Part shown: in pieces, positions 42,677-52,461 of the stretch
How the letters are laid out: each line of letters starts with the position of its first letter
How positions within the stretch are numbered: the first letter of the stretch is position 1
Origin: Tremella fuciformis
Taxonomy: Eukaryota > Basidiomycota > Tremellomycetes > Tremellales > Tremellaceae
Reading direction: 5' to 3'
NCBI GenBank assembly: GCA_032768795.1
Contig: CP136492.1
Location: forward strand, 2,356,001-2,420,000
DNA: 64,000 nucleotides
The notes under the pieces: model-generated
Told to the model about the DNA's origin: nothing
The model's input: only the letters and a program-made list of their open reading frames with translations
Databases searched by the model: none
Translations under genes and position numbers: made by a program

Positions 42677-45189
42677 TCCCCCTCGAAGTCGGCGGGCTGC
42701 AGCTCGTTGAGCGTCTCTGCGACGGTGTTGAGCGTCTCCGGGACAGCGTCGAGCGCCTCTAGGCCATCCTGCAGCCTGTCGATCTTCGCACCATGACAAT
42801 CGAGCCCGGGAACGACTGATGCGGACGTCGCACGGATCACTGCTCCTCTTCTAGGCAGCTCGGAAGCGATCCTTTTGTTCTCCGTCATTTCTGCACCAAT
42901 CTCGATGATCTTGGTGTCCTCCGGTAGCTCTGCTTTTCCTTGATGCTCTGCAGCTCCCCCTGCATGCATGCAGTCTCTGATACCCCGTGCACATGCAGCG
43001 AAGCGTTGCTGATGATGCGCAAGCTGATGGGTCGGCTGACCAGCGGCGTTTCGGCGATTCGGCTCAGACACGTGATGTGGCTCCACGTCGTCCCCGTCTG
43101 CAGGACGACTTGTCATCGTCTCTCTCTCGCCGTCGTCTTTCAGCTCGTCATTGGTGGCCGACATACGCATGCAGCCGTCCTCCTGCGCTGCGAAATGACT
43201 CTCCTGACGTAGGGCTTCAAGATGGTGCGCGGCAACGGCGGTGGCGGGCGACTTGGTGAGCGGAACTTCACTCTGACCGGTCGGGCTGATCCCCAGCTCT
43301 GCAGCCGTGCCGGTGTCGATGGTGTTGACGGTGTCGACGCTTCTCTGGCCCGTATCCGCGGTCTTCCTCTCATCACCGGCTCCCCCTGCTCCCCTCTGAT
43401 CACCAAACGACGCCGCCTTGCCCTCATCATCGTCCTGCGAGTCCTCAAAGCGATCAGCGACGATTTCGGCCTTGACGTCTCTCGCGGCGGCGGTGTAGCC
43501 CAGGGCGGTCGGGCTGGTGGCTGTCTTGAGAGCAACGGTCCACAGGGATCCTCTCTTCCTCATGGTGAGCGTCTCATCTTCCCTCTTCAGCGTCCCGCCG
43601 CCGTCCTTGATCTCTGCTTGCCAGCCTCGGGCAAGCAGCCTCGACAACGAGCACACGCTGACTCGAGCAGTCGGGACGAGATAGACGTCTTGCAGGGTGA
43701 GGCGTCGTCCCGAGAGCACGACCTCGACCTCCCCGGCCTCGAGGGCCTCGACGGTGGCTCCGCTAGCCAGCCCAAAGACGGCGGGCGTCTCGAGCGTCCG
43801 CACGCTCTTGAGGATCGAGCGGTGCGGGGTCAAATGATGGGTGGCACCGCTGTCGATCACCCAGGCCGTCTCGACGACGCTCCTCATGTCCTTGGCGGTT
43901 GCCGCCTCACAGGCAATCTCGATGTTCTCCGCAACGGCCTCACAGGTGGTCTCACCGGCCTCTGCGATCTCGACGGTCTCTGCGACCTCGACGATCCTCT
44001 CGGCGGCGACAACGGCCTTGCTCTCAGCCCATGGGTTGCCGAGCAGATCGGCCCACTCGTTGGCGGCAACAGTCAGACCGATCCACTCCATGCCGGCGGC
44101 AAGCAGCCCCGTGCTTGCCTTGGCGGGGATGGTGATGCGCTTGTCCTTGGTGCGCGGTTTGTCCTTGTCTGCGACCAAGCGCTCATCCTCAGAGCTCTCG
44201 TCGCTATTGTTGTCATCGTCGCTATCCTCAGTGTCGCTCTGCTGGTTGCGATGACGTCTCTGTCGGTCCCTGCGGTCCCCATGAGTCTTGCGCTGACGTG
44301 CAGCCTTGCAGTCACGCTCCCAATGACCCATCTCTCCGCATCGCCAACACTCGTCATCCTTCCTAGCCTTGACACGACGACGCTCGGCTACCATGACATC
44401 TCCGTGGTTCCTCTCGGTCAAGCCGTATTGGTCGAATCGGCCACGAGACAACGATCCTCCGTGCGGCGGCCTAGCCCGCCGTCGAGCGATCTCTGCGGTG
44501 TACTTGGACAGGACAACAGACCACGTCTGCTTGTCTTTGGCGATGGGGGCTAGCTCAGCCCGGACGATGTTGAAGGCGGGATCCAGGATCGTCGACAGGA
44601 ACCTCTGCGCGCGCTCGCAATCGCTCAGGACGATCCCGACGCGCTTGCCATCCGCGATCGCCTTCGAGAACGTCTCTACATGAGCGCTCATGTCGTCCGC
44701 GGAGGCGTCGCCTTTGAGATCCAGCGTCCAAAGGCGAGCTTGCACGATCCGCTGATTCTCCAGGAGATCCGCCTCGTGCATCCTGTCGCAATAACGCCAC
44801 ATGTCGACGGCTGCGAGCAGGTCCTCGATGTCGAGCCGAACGGCCTCTGAAGCCGTCCCCTTCAAGATCGCCTGCGCCCTGCTCTCTCGGGCTTGCCACC
44901 GTTCCCAGTCCTTCTTATCCTCGGCGGTCATGACACCGCCGGCCTCACTCTCTGTCGGCATGGCTGATCCCGCACGACGGCGGCGATCACGCCCAATGAC
45001 AGCTGCACCTCCCCCTGCAACCGGGGACGCCCAGCCAATCCGCCTTGGCTCGAGATCGAGCCCCAAGGCGGCATTCCAGCAGTCTGCTAGCTGCAAGGCG
45101 ATCTCGACAGCTGCTCGCCACGGCGCGTATGACGACGGGTCGTGCGATAGCTTCGGGATCGCGTCAATGTTGATTCTAGCGCTCGACAT
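42667..45189 (-). CDS. retrotransposon gag-protease polyprotein
   Basis: 840 codons from ATG 45187-45189 (MSSARINIDAIPKLSHDPSS), stop TAA 42667-42669. The N-terminal region has the copia-type gag layout (YAPWRAAVEIALQLADCWNA; later YCDRMHEADLLENQRIVQAR). A zinc knuckle CWRCGEMGHWERDC (CX2CX4HX4C) lies at about residue 279. The protease active site VIDSGATHHLTPH is at about residue 441, followed by LQDVYLVPTARVSVCSLSRL and a gag-pre-integrase-like segment. The final 300 residues are disordered and carry no integrase or polymerase motifs. Established knowledge: autonomous copia elements continue into integrase and RT in the same frame, so this is a truncated but still open derivative. Confidence 0.88.
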   Translation of the reverse strand: MSSARINIDAIPKLSHDPSSYAPWRAAVEIALQLADCWNAALGLDLEPRRIGWASPVAGGGAAVIGRDRRRRAGSAMPTESEAGGVMTAEDKKDWERWQARESRAQAILKGTASEAVRLDIEDLLAAVDMWRYCDRMHEADLLENQRIVQARLWTLDLKGDASADDMSAHVETFSKAIADGKRVGIVLSDCERAQRFLSTILDPAFNIVRAELAPIAKDKQTWSVVLSKYTAEIARRRARPPHGGSLSRGRFDQYGLTERNHGDVMVAERRRVKARKDDECWRCGEMGHWERDCKAARQRKTHGDRRDRQRRHRNQQSDTEDSDDDNNSDESSEDERLVADKDKPRTKDKRITIPAKASTGLLAAGMEWIGLTVAANEWADLLGNPWAESKAVVAAERIVEVAETVEIAEAGETTCEAVAENIEIACEAATAKDMRSVVETAWVIDSGATHHLTPHRSILKSVRTLETPAVFGLASGATVEALEAGEVEVVLSGRRLTLQDVYLVPTARVSVCSLSRLLARGWQAEIKDGGGTLKREDETLTMRKRGSLWTVALKTATSPTALGYTAAARDVKAEIVADRFEDSQDDDEGKAASFGDQRGAGGAGDERKTADTGQRSVDTVNTIDTGTAAELGISPTGQSEVPLTKSPATAVAAHHLEALRQESHFAAQEDGCMRMSATNDELKDDGERETMTSRPADGDDVEPHHVSEPNRRNAAGQPTHQLAHHQQRFAACARGIRDCMHAGGAAEHQGKAELPEDTKIIEIGAEMTENKRIASELPRRGAVIRATSASVVPGLDCHGAKIDRLQDGLEALDAVPETLNTVAETLNELQPADFEGDEQ

Positions 45190-45367
45190 CTTGCGATAGA
45201 GGGGTATCCAAGACTGTCGACGGCGGTCTGTGCACACGCGGGGGTGCTGTAACGATTGTCGGTTACAAGAGTGGCGGCTTCCAGAGCGTCCCGGCTGACG
45301 GCGACGGCTCGAGCGATCCTACAGCGAGCTCTCGGTAGCTCAGAGCTGAGTCTTGGGACTTTTAATC

Positions 45368-45506
45368 TGTTACACAATGATGAGAGCGATGCATTCGTCC
45401 CTCTCTAAGCAGTCGCTCTGATCAAGCCATCTCCTTAAGGTTACTCATTTGGCCGGAAGAGGCAATTCTGACCCTATGAGGCGTTCACGGTGCTTATTGT
45501 TCAACA
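45368..45506 (-). repeat. 5' LTR (element orientation), TATA-less
   Basis: Begins TGTTGAACAATAAG and ends GTGTAACA in element orientation. It lacks the 16-bp segment containing the TATATATG box of the other LTR, so the promoter-bearing copy of the element seems to be damaged. Confidence 0.85.
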
Positions 45507-46145
45507 TTTTAGATGCGTGCGCAAAATATGGATCTGAGGTGGAAGAGGGCTACACAGAAAGAAAAGATCTTCCCGGCTGACGTTTGCTCATCGTTCGCTG
45601 CCAAAGCCGAATGGGCTTCTGTGCGGGTGGCAGGACGCGGCAAAGGAGCGCCGCTGCGGCGCAGGGCGACCTTGTAAGTCATTGATGCGGCTTGAAGGGA
45701 TTCTATATGTGCAAAGAGACTCGATTGGCAACGGTGTCGCTCCACCGGCCTTCCCTATTGTTTGCTGCGAAGTATCTGTACCTCGCAGAGAGTCTAGACC
45801 AAACCGCTTTCGAATCTCGCTTGGGAGGACCGAGCACCTCTCATTGCTCACCTACCTGCGGAATTATGCTGCTGGGTGAGTGGACGAGGAATGTTCTAAG
45901 CGGCTGAAACAACCCGCGATAATTCAGAGGCCATCGAGGTGATGCTGAGATGTTCATAAGGACCACCGAGCACCCAGCGAGCCTTGGAACAGGTTCTAAG
46001 TGGTATGCTGCTTGATCGATCGGCTGGAGATACTGCGAGAACAAGTCCTCGGACGCTAAGTTTACTACAACCTTCGTCCGAGGTACGAGTATCGGAGATG
46101 CATGTAGCTATCAGGCCTATGGCACTGTGGTGCACTCCGCAGCTT
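45507..46145. other. intergenic
   Basis: The original upstream region of member 11 before the LTR insertion, plus the 3' flank of member 12. Only weak ORFs; no gene seen. Confidence 0.45.
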
Positions 46146-46655
46146 CTACCACTTCTTGTTCGCTGACCTCGAAGGAGCGCCAGTCTTCCCGCTGCCCGGG
46201 GCTGCCTCAGGCTCAGCAAGTGTGCCGGAATTCCCTTGAGAGAGCTGGCGCTGTCCCCGGAATCGCACCGTAGCATGTGTATCTGTGAGCACCTTCCTCC
46301 AATTCTGTGCGGCATTTATCCTGGGACTACCGAATGCTGTCTCTGTAGCCATGTCGTCTTGCCAAGTCACGGCTCCGACATCTGTGGCGTCGGTGGCAGA
46401 GGGCTGATAAGTATCAGGTGGGTAGTCCACTCGAGTCGCGTTGCCGCTGATAGGATCGGCGACGGAGGCTGCACTCCGGTCTCCGGCGAGAGACTGACGG
46501 GTAGTGTCATTGCTCGATGCGATCTGGCTCCGAGATTGGTTTAATGACGCAGGGCCGACGCTAGCCGCCCACAGCAGGGAGGATTCTGCCCCCCTGGGGA
46601 TATCCAGAGTGACGATTCGCGAAGGGCGATCAGTAGACTGGTTCGATCGTGACAT
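46146..46655 (-). CDS. small disordered protein (array member 12)
   Basis: 169 codons, ATG 46653-46655 (MSRSNQSTDRPSRIVTLDIP), stop 46146-46148. S/T/N/D-rich throughout, with RVDYPPDTYQPSATDATDVG in the motif position, then NWRKVLTDTHATVRFRGQRQ and a basic end (PSRSANKKW). No cysteines in the tail; size, strand and start style fit the array. Confidence 0.45.
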   Translation of the reverse strand: MSRSNQSTDRPSRIVTLDIPRGAESSLLWAASVGPASLNQSRSQIASSNDTTRQSLAGDRSAASVADPISGNATRVDYPPDTYQPSATDATDVGAVTWQDDMATETAFGSPRINAAQNWRKVLTDTHATVRFRGQRQLSQGNSGTLAEPEAAPGSGKTGAPSRSANKKW

Positions 46656-47403
46656 GTTGACCTTGGGTGATCAAGTGTGCTGAATAGCAGTGAGCGCAAG
46701 TCAGGTTGACTGAGAAAAGCAATGAGGCGAGTTGGGGCGAGTGTGGACTCCGTCCTCCCACTGACGGTACTTATGGGCGCGTGCCGACTGCATGGCGAGA
46801 ACTTCTCGTCTCCGGCGGGTAAAGGAGTCGTGGGAGGGTGAGAGCGGGGCCAACGTCGTTCATCAAAATCGCTGGTTTCAGAGACATGGACATGAGGAGG
46901 GGTGTTTGAATCCTGCGAAAAAAGGGGTGGGAGTCTTCGGAGGTACACGAGGGATCTCTAGGTTGAGGGGCACGGAGTGCGGCCGCGTCGTTCACAGTGC
47001 GTGAGCATTGCGTGAGACGATACGTGAGGGGACTCTTGGAGGATTTGGATTGTGGTGTTGAGCAAGCCGGCACCGGCGAGCTCAGGCCTGTACGAGAAGC
47101 AGCATACAATGTTTCGTCACCGAAGAAACGCGTGACAGTGGAGCCTGGCGAGATCACGAACAGCTGTCCATCACCGCAGAATCATTTTCTGATCCTGAAG
47201 AGCTCGAAAGCGGTGACAAGACTGGGACAGGGTCTGCTGTGGCTCGCTACATTGATCTAAAAAGTTAGTTTCATCGACTCATGTTTGTCCTCATATCAAA
47301 GTTAAAGCAATAATGCATAGGCACATGTGAAGGCAGTGAGATTTGTTGCGATTGGGAAATACTGAGATAGCGAAAACTGTTAGTCAGATTGCGGGCTTGA
47401 CAA
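46656..47403. other. intergenic
   Basis: An ORF at 46771-47157 (minus) lacks coding-like composition and I do not call it. Nothing else seen. Confidence 0.4.
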
Positions 47404-47730
47404 TCAAGTCTGCGTGTTAGGCTGGCTCGGTGTCTGCCCGCCCGTGCTCGAAGGCTGGGCTCCAGTGCCCCCGTCTTGGTGTCCAGCAGATGTTGGTAAA
47501 CAGGGCAAACAGCTGAAGATCGTGGAACAAGTTGTAGATTGCGTGTCTTCGGTGTCTGCCGGGGCTGGCGTCTCAGCCGCATGGGTCGAAGCAGATGGGC
47601 TTCGTGCCTCCGGTGACATTCCTTGCGTTGTTCCGTAAGTGTAGGTTGGCACCCCCCCGCGCGTGAAATTTCCTAAAGCGCTGTTGGCTAAAGCGGTGTC
47701 GACAGCTGAGCTTGGCACCGTGGATGACAT
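47404..47730 (-). CDS. small cysteine-tail protein (array member 13)
   Basis: 108 codons, ATG 47728-47730 (MSSTVPSSAVDTALANSALG), stop 47404-47406. Motif GVPTYTYGTTQGMSPEARSP, then DTEDTQSTTCSTIFSCLPCL followed by PTSAGHQDGG and a T/P/Q-rich end. The CSTIFSCLPC cluster is flanked by hydrophobic residues, again like an S-acylation site. One of the shortest members. A CATAAAC element lies about 65 bp upstream. Confidence 0.55.
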   Translation of the reverse strand: MSSTVPSSAVDTALANSALGNFTRGGVPTYTYGTTQGMSPEARSPSASTHAAETPAPADTEDTQSTTCSTIFSCLPCLPTSAGHQDGGTGAQPSSTGGQTPSQPNTQT

Positions 47731-48647
47731 GATCGACTATCAGTTGTGCCAAAGATTGTAGAAGTGTTGAATGGCTTTGTTGGATCCAGCCGGGTTTATG
47801 TATCCTGTTGGGCCAAACACAAGCGTTCGCACGGGGAAGGCCGCTGTTCAGAGTAGAAGAGAGCTGCGCTGAACACTGACGTCTTTTGGCATGACGCAAA
47901 GAGCTCGCTTAGAAAACATGATAAGCCAGTGAACGGTTCTCGTCTACATGTATGTACAGTGTTTTGCGAATATCTCCCTCTGATGGGTCGAAGCGAACAA
48001 AAAGTCGTCATCCGCTCTTCAGGCGCCTACGTCTACTGGGTGTGAGCAGAAGCAACAAGAAGTCGGATGCGTCAGAGGTCGTCTTCTGGGTCTCTCTGTA
48101 GTATAATGGAGGGAGCATTGTGAAGGCCCTTCCCCTGCGTCAGTGAGGAGCTGTGAAAGGAGGTTGTGGGAGCTCAACCATACAAAGAATCGCTTGGGTT
48201 CGTAAGGTGTCAATATCACTGCAGGTCTTGACCTCGCCCATATCCGTCACTACACTCATTTTGGGGGGGGGGGGGGGGGGGGGGCCTGAAGATCGGATAT
48301 GCAAAGGAAACGGCAGATGCATGTCATCGGCTTGAGATATACAGACGCGCACGGGATGCGTACGGGAAGAGGCTCCTGTGTCGACATCTAACCCACAGGA
48401 AGCTCGTCTACCTAAGCCAGCTACAGTAGCAGTAGAGACCCGTGCAGCCAAGCCCGGTAGTGTATCACAATCAATGATCTGGCAAGTCGGCCCAATGCGT
48501 CGGACAGTCCTTGCACGGATCATGGAAGCACTGGCTAATCCGCTGTGCCGTTGCAGTGACCATAGAGAAGCATTTCTCTTTGACGGCTGTATGTACGCGT
48601 CTCTGAAGAAGCTCTGACTATGATCGATGTCACGCTCGTGGGGCAAT
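47731..48647. other. intergenic with 22-G run
   Basis: A run of 22 G lies at 48263-48284. A minus-strand ORF (48140-48646) with several cysteines could contain downstream exons of the next gene, but I cannot connect it with confidence. Confidence 0.4.
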
Positions 48648-48962
48648 CTAACAGATCCTCCTCATCCGAATCCGTAACCCAAGTCTGTGCATGGGTCCCA
48701 TCTTCGTTATTTTCACGAGCGATCGGTAACTTCGATTTACCCTCATTCGGCGAAGCAAGGGAAGAATGGGCCAGCGATTTATCTTGCACTGTGCAAGTGC
48801 CGTACTGTATGACATCGGTGCGGAAGGATGGTATGGGGCGCTGTACCCACTGTTGGTGTTGTCTGGACTCGCAGCTGTATCCGAGCCCCTTACCGTATTC
48901 TCGCTAGCCAGGAGGGGAGTCCTTGCTGAGTCGATGGGGCCCTCTGAGAGAGGGGTAGACAT
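48648..48962 (-). CDS. small protein with family motif, 3' structure uncertain (array member 14)
   Basis: ATG 48960-48962 gives MSTPLSEGPIDSARTPLLAS, with the PLL element, then NSGYSAPYHPSAPMSYSTAL, the family motif. Read without splicing, the ORF continues into a basic stretch (INRWPILPLLRRMRVNRSYR) that is unlike the family. A donor GTGCAAG and an acceptor CCATGCACAG are present, but simple joining does not open the more plausible downstream frame (TWVTDSDEEDLLDCP). So the first 60 codons are well supported and the end is not. Confidence 0.5.
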   Translation of the reverse strand: MSTPLSEGPIDSARTPLLASENTVRGSDTAASPDNTNSGYSAPYHPSAPMSYSTALAQCKINRWPILPLLRRMRVNRSYRSLVKITKMGPMHRLGLRIRMRRIC

Positions 48963-49048
48963 AGAAGGCGAGTCCAGAATCAGTAAGCAGTGTCAAACAA
49001 AGAGCAGGAGAGGCGTGCCCGTGTGAAAGTGCCGGTCCTCTCCATGCG

Positions 49049-49055
49049 CTTATAT
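49049..49055 (-). promoter_or_regulatory. TATA box of array member 14
   Basis: Minus strand ATATAAG within CAGCATATAAGCGC, about 90 bp before ATG 48962. Confidence 0.45.
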
Positions 49056-49169
49056 GCTGCTTTGCGCGGCGCTTCAAGAAGCTAAATGGTGCTGACCAGC
49101 CTTAAAAGGAGAGCTATGCATGTATGTACAGCACCTTGGAGCGAACATGCAGGAGCATCATGTGGTCTG

Positions 49170-49571
49170 TCAATTCAGAGGTCCGCGCGTGCCCCGGGTA
49201 GGTAGAGGAGCCACCGGCGCCTTCCACACCGCCTCGGCCAGGGAACACAGCGCTCCAACACATGAAGCGGTGGACTTTCGCGCCGGAACGGAGCAGTGGG
49301 TAGTCTCGTATTGAGTGGTAGTGCCTTCGACTACCGTTGGAGCTTGTGATACCGGCCTGCTTGACTTCTCGGCTTGGGTGACTGAGCCGTAGCTCATGGG
49401 CGTAAATGGCCTCGGCGGTGAATACAATATAGGATCACGGCTCTGAGACTCTTGTTGGGGCTTCTGTGAATCTTGCAGCTCATCCAATCGCCCAGTTGGC
49501 TCACATGTCTCGACATATGACAACGCATCCCGAGATGCTTTGGTATGCGTGCCACTCCCAGGTTGCCCCAT
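49170..49571 (-). CDS. small cysteine-tail protein (array member 15)
   Basis: 133 codons from ATG 49569-49571 (MGQPGSGTHTKASRDALSYV), stop TGA 49170-49172. Motif SPPRPFTPMSYGSVTQAEKS is close to member 14 (PSAPMSYSTALAQ) and member 13. Tail: YETTHCSVPARKSTASCVGA followed by LCSLAEAVWKAPVAPLPTRG. An open frame runs upstream to 49784 with a basic sequence; I prefer the inner ATG because upstream codons do not look like the family. Confidence 0.55.
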   Translation of the reverse strand: MGQPGSGTHTKASRDALSYVETCEPTGRLDELQDSQKPQQESQSRDPILYSPPRPFTPMSYGSVTQAEKSSRPVSQAPTVVEGTTTQYETTHCSVPARKSTASCVGALCSLAEAVWKAPVAPLPTRGTRGPLN

Positions 49572-50415
49572 GCTGGACTTTAGTACGGTAGTTCGAATTA
49601 TCCAAGATGCAGAGAGACGTGCCACCGAGCTTCTCTTATGAGTTTTTTTGAATCTGACGGGGGGAGTAGCTCGCACGGGTGCCTCCTCTCCCCGGGCTGA
49701 GGGGGAAGGTGGGCTCGACCGAGAAGGCCTGCTGGCAAGGCCTGCCCGCACCTCACATTTCGGCAAACGTTTCTGATGACGCATGTGACAGACACCGCTC
49801 GGACAAGGCTCAAAAAAGCTTATCGTAAGCGATCGTCCATTGACGACATGCTCTCGAAGCTTCTATGACCGTAGCGCACAACTCCAGCCCATGACCGAAG
49901 CGCGAGTGGTGCCGAGGTTCGAGGCCCGCCTGCCGTGTGCGACCGAGGTGGAGCTCAACGGAAGAAGGCATGACGGTGTTGAAGGAGAGTTGGCACTCTA
50001 CTTCGGTCTAGAACACCACCGGTAGCCTGGACTTTCTAAGACGATGTATACGCCGCCATATGTCACTGGATATTCCGTGCGCTGACATCTGCAAAATGCG
50101 GTCAGGCTTTCAGTGGTTTCGCGAATGTTATAGGGTCATGGGGGCGGCTGGATGGGTCCCATACTGCTGCTACCGATTGAGCTTGACTTGCCTGAGTGAG
50201 AGGGACCATCGAAAAGTTGCGGTGGGCCGAGTACGGCAGATCAGTCAGGCAGCGACGTGACCCAGGTCATGTGCGGAATGATGGCTAATAGCGACCATGC
50301 CATGACGGCAGCGCTTCCTGCAGGGACAGAGGCGCATAGGGACGTGTGCATGGACATTCTGAAGCGTGAAGAGTGACGATATATGGTCTCCCAAACACAA
50401 GGCCTGCATGAACTG
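49572..50415. other. intergenic
   Basis: No convincing gene; short ORFs only. Confidence 0.4.
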
Positions 50416-50979
50416 TCACAGTTCATACGTCTCCTCGGGATCCAGATCGTCCAGTCCTACCTCTCTGTGAGAATCGTACGTGTATCCGCACCCACTGCAA
50501 GTACACCTGTAAGACGTGTTAGGATTAAGAATGAGATCTCGGGGCACGGCTCCGCCGTTCGCGGTACAGGTGTGCCACAGACGACGGGTAGCGCGCCCCA
50601 CAGTCGTTTGCGGGAGTGCCCTCAAAGTCGAGGCGCATGAATCTTGACGAGTTTCAAAAGCCTCGTACACAATGGGGCCTTCGCTCATTGTATCGCTTCC
50701 AGGCTGCCAGAGACTGCGAAACTGGTCGGCTACGGTAGGCATCTTATACTCGTCTCCGACTTTCATTGGCTCATGGCTTTTGTACGGCTCGATGCACGGC
50801 TGCGTCTCAGACTGGACGCTCGTCGCCTTACTGTTTGAAGCACGGGCACTCTCACAGTATTCCTCGTCAAGGCCGGGACCGGTGACTTCCGACTGGGTCT
50901 TCGCGTTCGCGAGAGAGACATTCTCATTAGCGTCCCTCTGTCCTGACCTGGACATAGGGGCTTCTGTGACGCTTGACAT
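50416..50979 (-). CDS. small protein with CTCSGC cluster (array member 16)
   Basis: 187 codons, ATG 50977-50979 (MSSVTEAPMSRSGQRDANEN), stop 50416-50418. Polar body; the middle has QFRSLWQPGSDTMSEGPIVY. The tail is CASTLRALPQTTVGRATRRL, WHTCTANGG, then YRCTCSGCGYTYDSHREVGL ending in LDPEETYEL. The CxCxxC cluster differs from the hydrophobic clusters of other members. A small intron (GTGTACTTGCAG region) could alter this end. Confidence 0.5.
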   Translation of the reverse strand: MSSVTEAPMSRSGQRDANENVSLANAKTQSEVTGPGLDEEYCESARASNSKATSVQSETQPCIEPYKSHEPMKVGDEYKMPTVADQFRSLWQPGSDTMSEGPIVYEAFETRQDSCASTLRALPQTTVGRATRRLWHTCTANGGAVPRDLILNPNTSYRCTCSGCGYTYDSHREVGLDDLDPEETYEL

Positions 50980-51367
50980 GATGCTGGGTTTGACTGGACA
51001 AGTCGAGTGGGAATGTCTTGTGTCTTGACACTTGAAGATTTGTTCAATCCCCTGCTTAGGCATGTGTATGAGAATGTGCGAAGTCAAAGGCGCGAGAAGG
51101 CGAGTTAGATGTACGGAGGTGCTACAGGGAGTACAAAGGACTGACTGATCGCACCACAAGGGACAGCTCGCTGCCTGCTGCCGCACGGTCCGCTGTGTGC
51201 CTTTTCGTACGGGACGAGGAAAAAGTGAGAGAGGCTGTGAGGGGTCCCGCGGTGTCCACACTGTACAGAGGGGGATGCGATATCGTGAGGGCTACCAGAT
51301 TCGATCTCACAAGCCTGCAAATAGATATGCGTGGAAGATGTGTATACATGGGCATTTTATTCATTGC
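50980..51367. other. intergenic
   Basis: Promoter of member 16; no gene seen. Confidence 0.45.
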
Positions 51368-51823
51368 TCACATGCCAGGACGCTTCGTACTGGGAAGCTC
51401 CGCGTCTCCCTCTCTGGTTTTGCCGCTGAGGGTGGTCGGATTGGAGAGACGAGAACGAGATGGAGCGCTTGGCGAAGGGACAGTCTGCGCATTCTCTGAC
51501 TTGCTTCGGTCGTCTTGCGAGAACGGAATGCTCGGATCGCCACTAGCAGCTTGACGCGTACCTTTAGTGAAGAAAGACATTGCACCGAGTGCTTTGGACA
51601 AGCGACTGGTACCCCGGGCAGTCACAGTCTCACCTGACCCCGCTGAAGACTTGGTGTCTCCAGGTAAATCGTCAGGTCGGAGGACCGGCTCATCGAAGGG
51701 CACAGTGCCTACAGCCGGAACAACGGGGACTGCGGAAGAGCTCTTTGCTGTCTGTGAGTCTCGAGAACCCTGCCGAGAGTGGGCTGGGCCGGACGGTCTC
51801 GAATCCTTGGGGTGTTCAGACAT
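51368..51823 (-). CDS. small disordered protein (array member 17)
   Basis: 151 codons, ATG 51821-51823 (MSEHPKDSRPSGPAHSRQGS), stop 51368-51370. S/P/T/R-rich throughout; one short hydrophobic-basic segment (RLSKALGAMSFFTKGTRQAA) could be an amphipathic helix. No cysteines. A TATAAA box lies 63 bp upstream. Array position, strand, size, start style and promoter fit; sequence support for the family is weak. Confidence 0.5.
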   Translation of the reverse strand: MSEHPKDSRPSGPAHSRQGSRDSQTAKSSSAVPVVPAVGTVPFDEPVLRPDDLPGDTKSSAGSGETVTARGTSRLSKALGAMSFFTKGTRQAASGDPSIPFSQDDRSKSENAQTVPSPSAPSRSRLSNPTTLSGKTREGDAELPSTKRPGM

Positions 51824-52461
51824 GTCTGCAAATAGAAAGTGGCGAATGACTTGTTGGGGAGGGAAGACGACCGCAAGTCCACCCCTTTATAGACGCAGGG
51901 GAATGGGAGACTTGGTCGGCGATCCAAGGGCAAGTGAAAGGAGCCACGAACCAAGGGCTGAAGAAGTTGCATTCCAGCCGGGTCAAACGTGTTTTACGTT
52001 CTCATCCTCACCGCGACGTTGCGTCATACTTGGGGGAACAGCGCCTTCGGCAAGCTGACTCTGGTCTGGTCAAAAGGAGCAGGTCTGAGTTCTTGCGAAC
52101 GCTCTCAAAAAGCTCGTGTAGGAACATGTCGGAGGGCCGGGCCAGGGGGAGACCGCGAAGGTACCAGAAAGCGCTTGGGCGTGTAGCTTCGTAGGGCCTT
52201 CCGGGCACAGATGAGCAAATACCTCGCGAACGAAGAAGCAACGACCTCAATCGCTGCAGAGGTAAAGGTCTTTGTAGGTGCTTCTAAGTTCTGAGTCATG
52301 CATCGCGTCGACTTACCCCTCAAACAATTTGGGGTTCACAAGGAACCTGTCAAGAAAAGCGGTGCATATTAACATACGGGTGAGAAGGCATAAGTGGCTC
52401 AGATATAAAACACAGTAAAGTGGGCCAGGCGATGGCTGCAGACGATCAGCGGATCAGCGGA
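51824..52461. other. intergenic
   Basis: Apart from the TATA box, no gene seen. Confidence 0.45.
51886..51891 (-). promoter_or_regulatory. TATA box of array member 17
   Basis: TATAAA on the minus strand within CGTCTATAAAGGGG, 63 bp before ATG 51823. Confidence 0.6.

Larger units (their letters stand above)
42525..45506 (-). mobile_element. non-autonomous copia-type LTR retrotransposon
   Basis: An element of about 2.98 kb bounded by direct LTRs (42525-42676 and 45368-45506) and a 5-bp target duplication TTTTA (42520-42524 and 45507-45511). Sense is minus. Internally it holds one long ORF encoding gag and an aspartic protease, but no integrase, reverse transcriptase or RNase H. A purine-rich GAGGGGGA immediately before the downstream LTR fits a polypurine tract. 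The intact target duplication and open frame indicate a fairly recent insertion by enzymes supplied in trans. Confidence 0.88.

Noticed and set aside
43222..44553. 443-codon plus-strand frame inside the LTR element
   Set aside because: Antisense to the gag-protease ORF, which has a zinc knuckle and a protease site; no motif on this strand.
46771..47157. Minus-strand 128-codon frame between array members 12 and 13
   Set aside because: No family motif or tail, and no clear promoter; codon third positions do not look selected.
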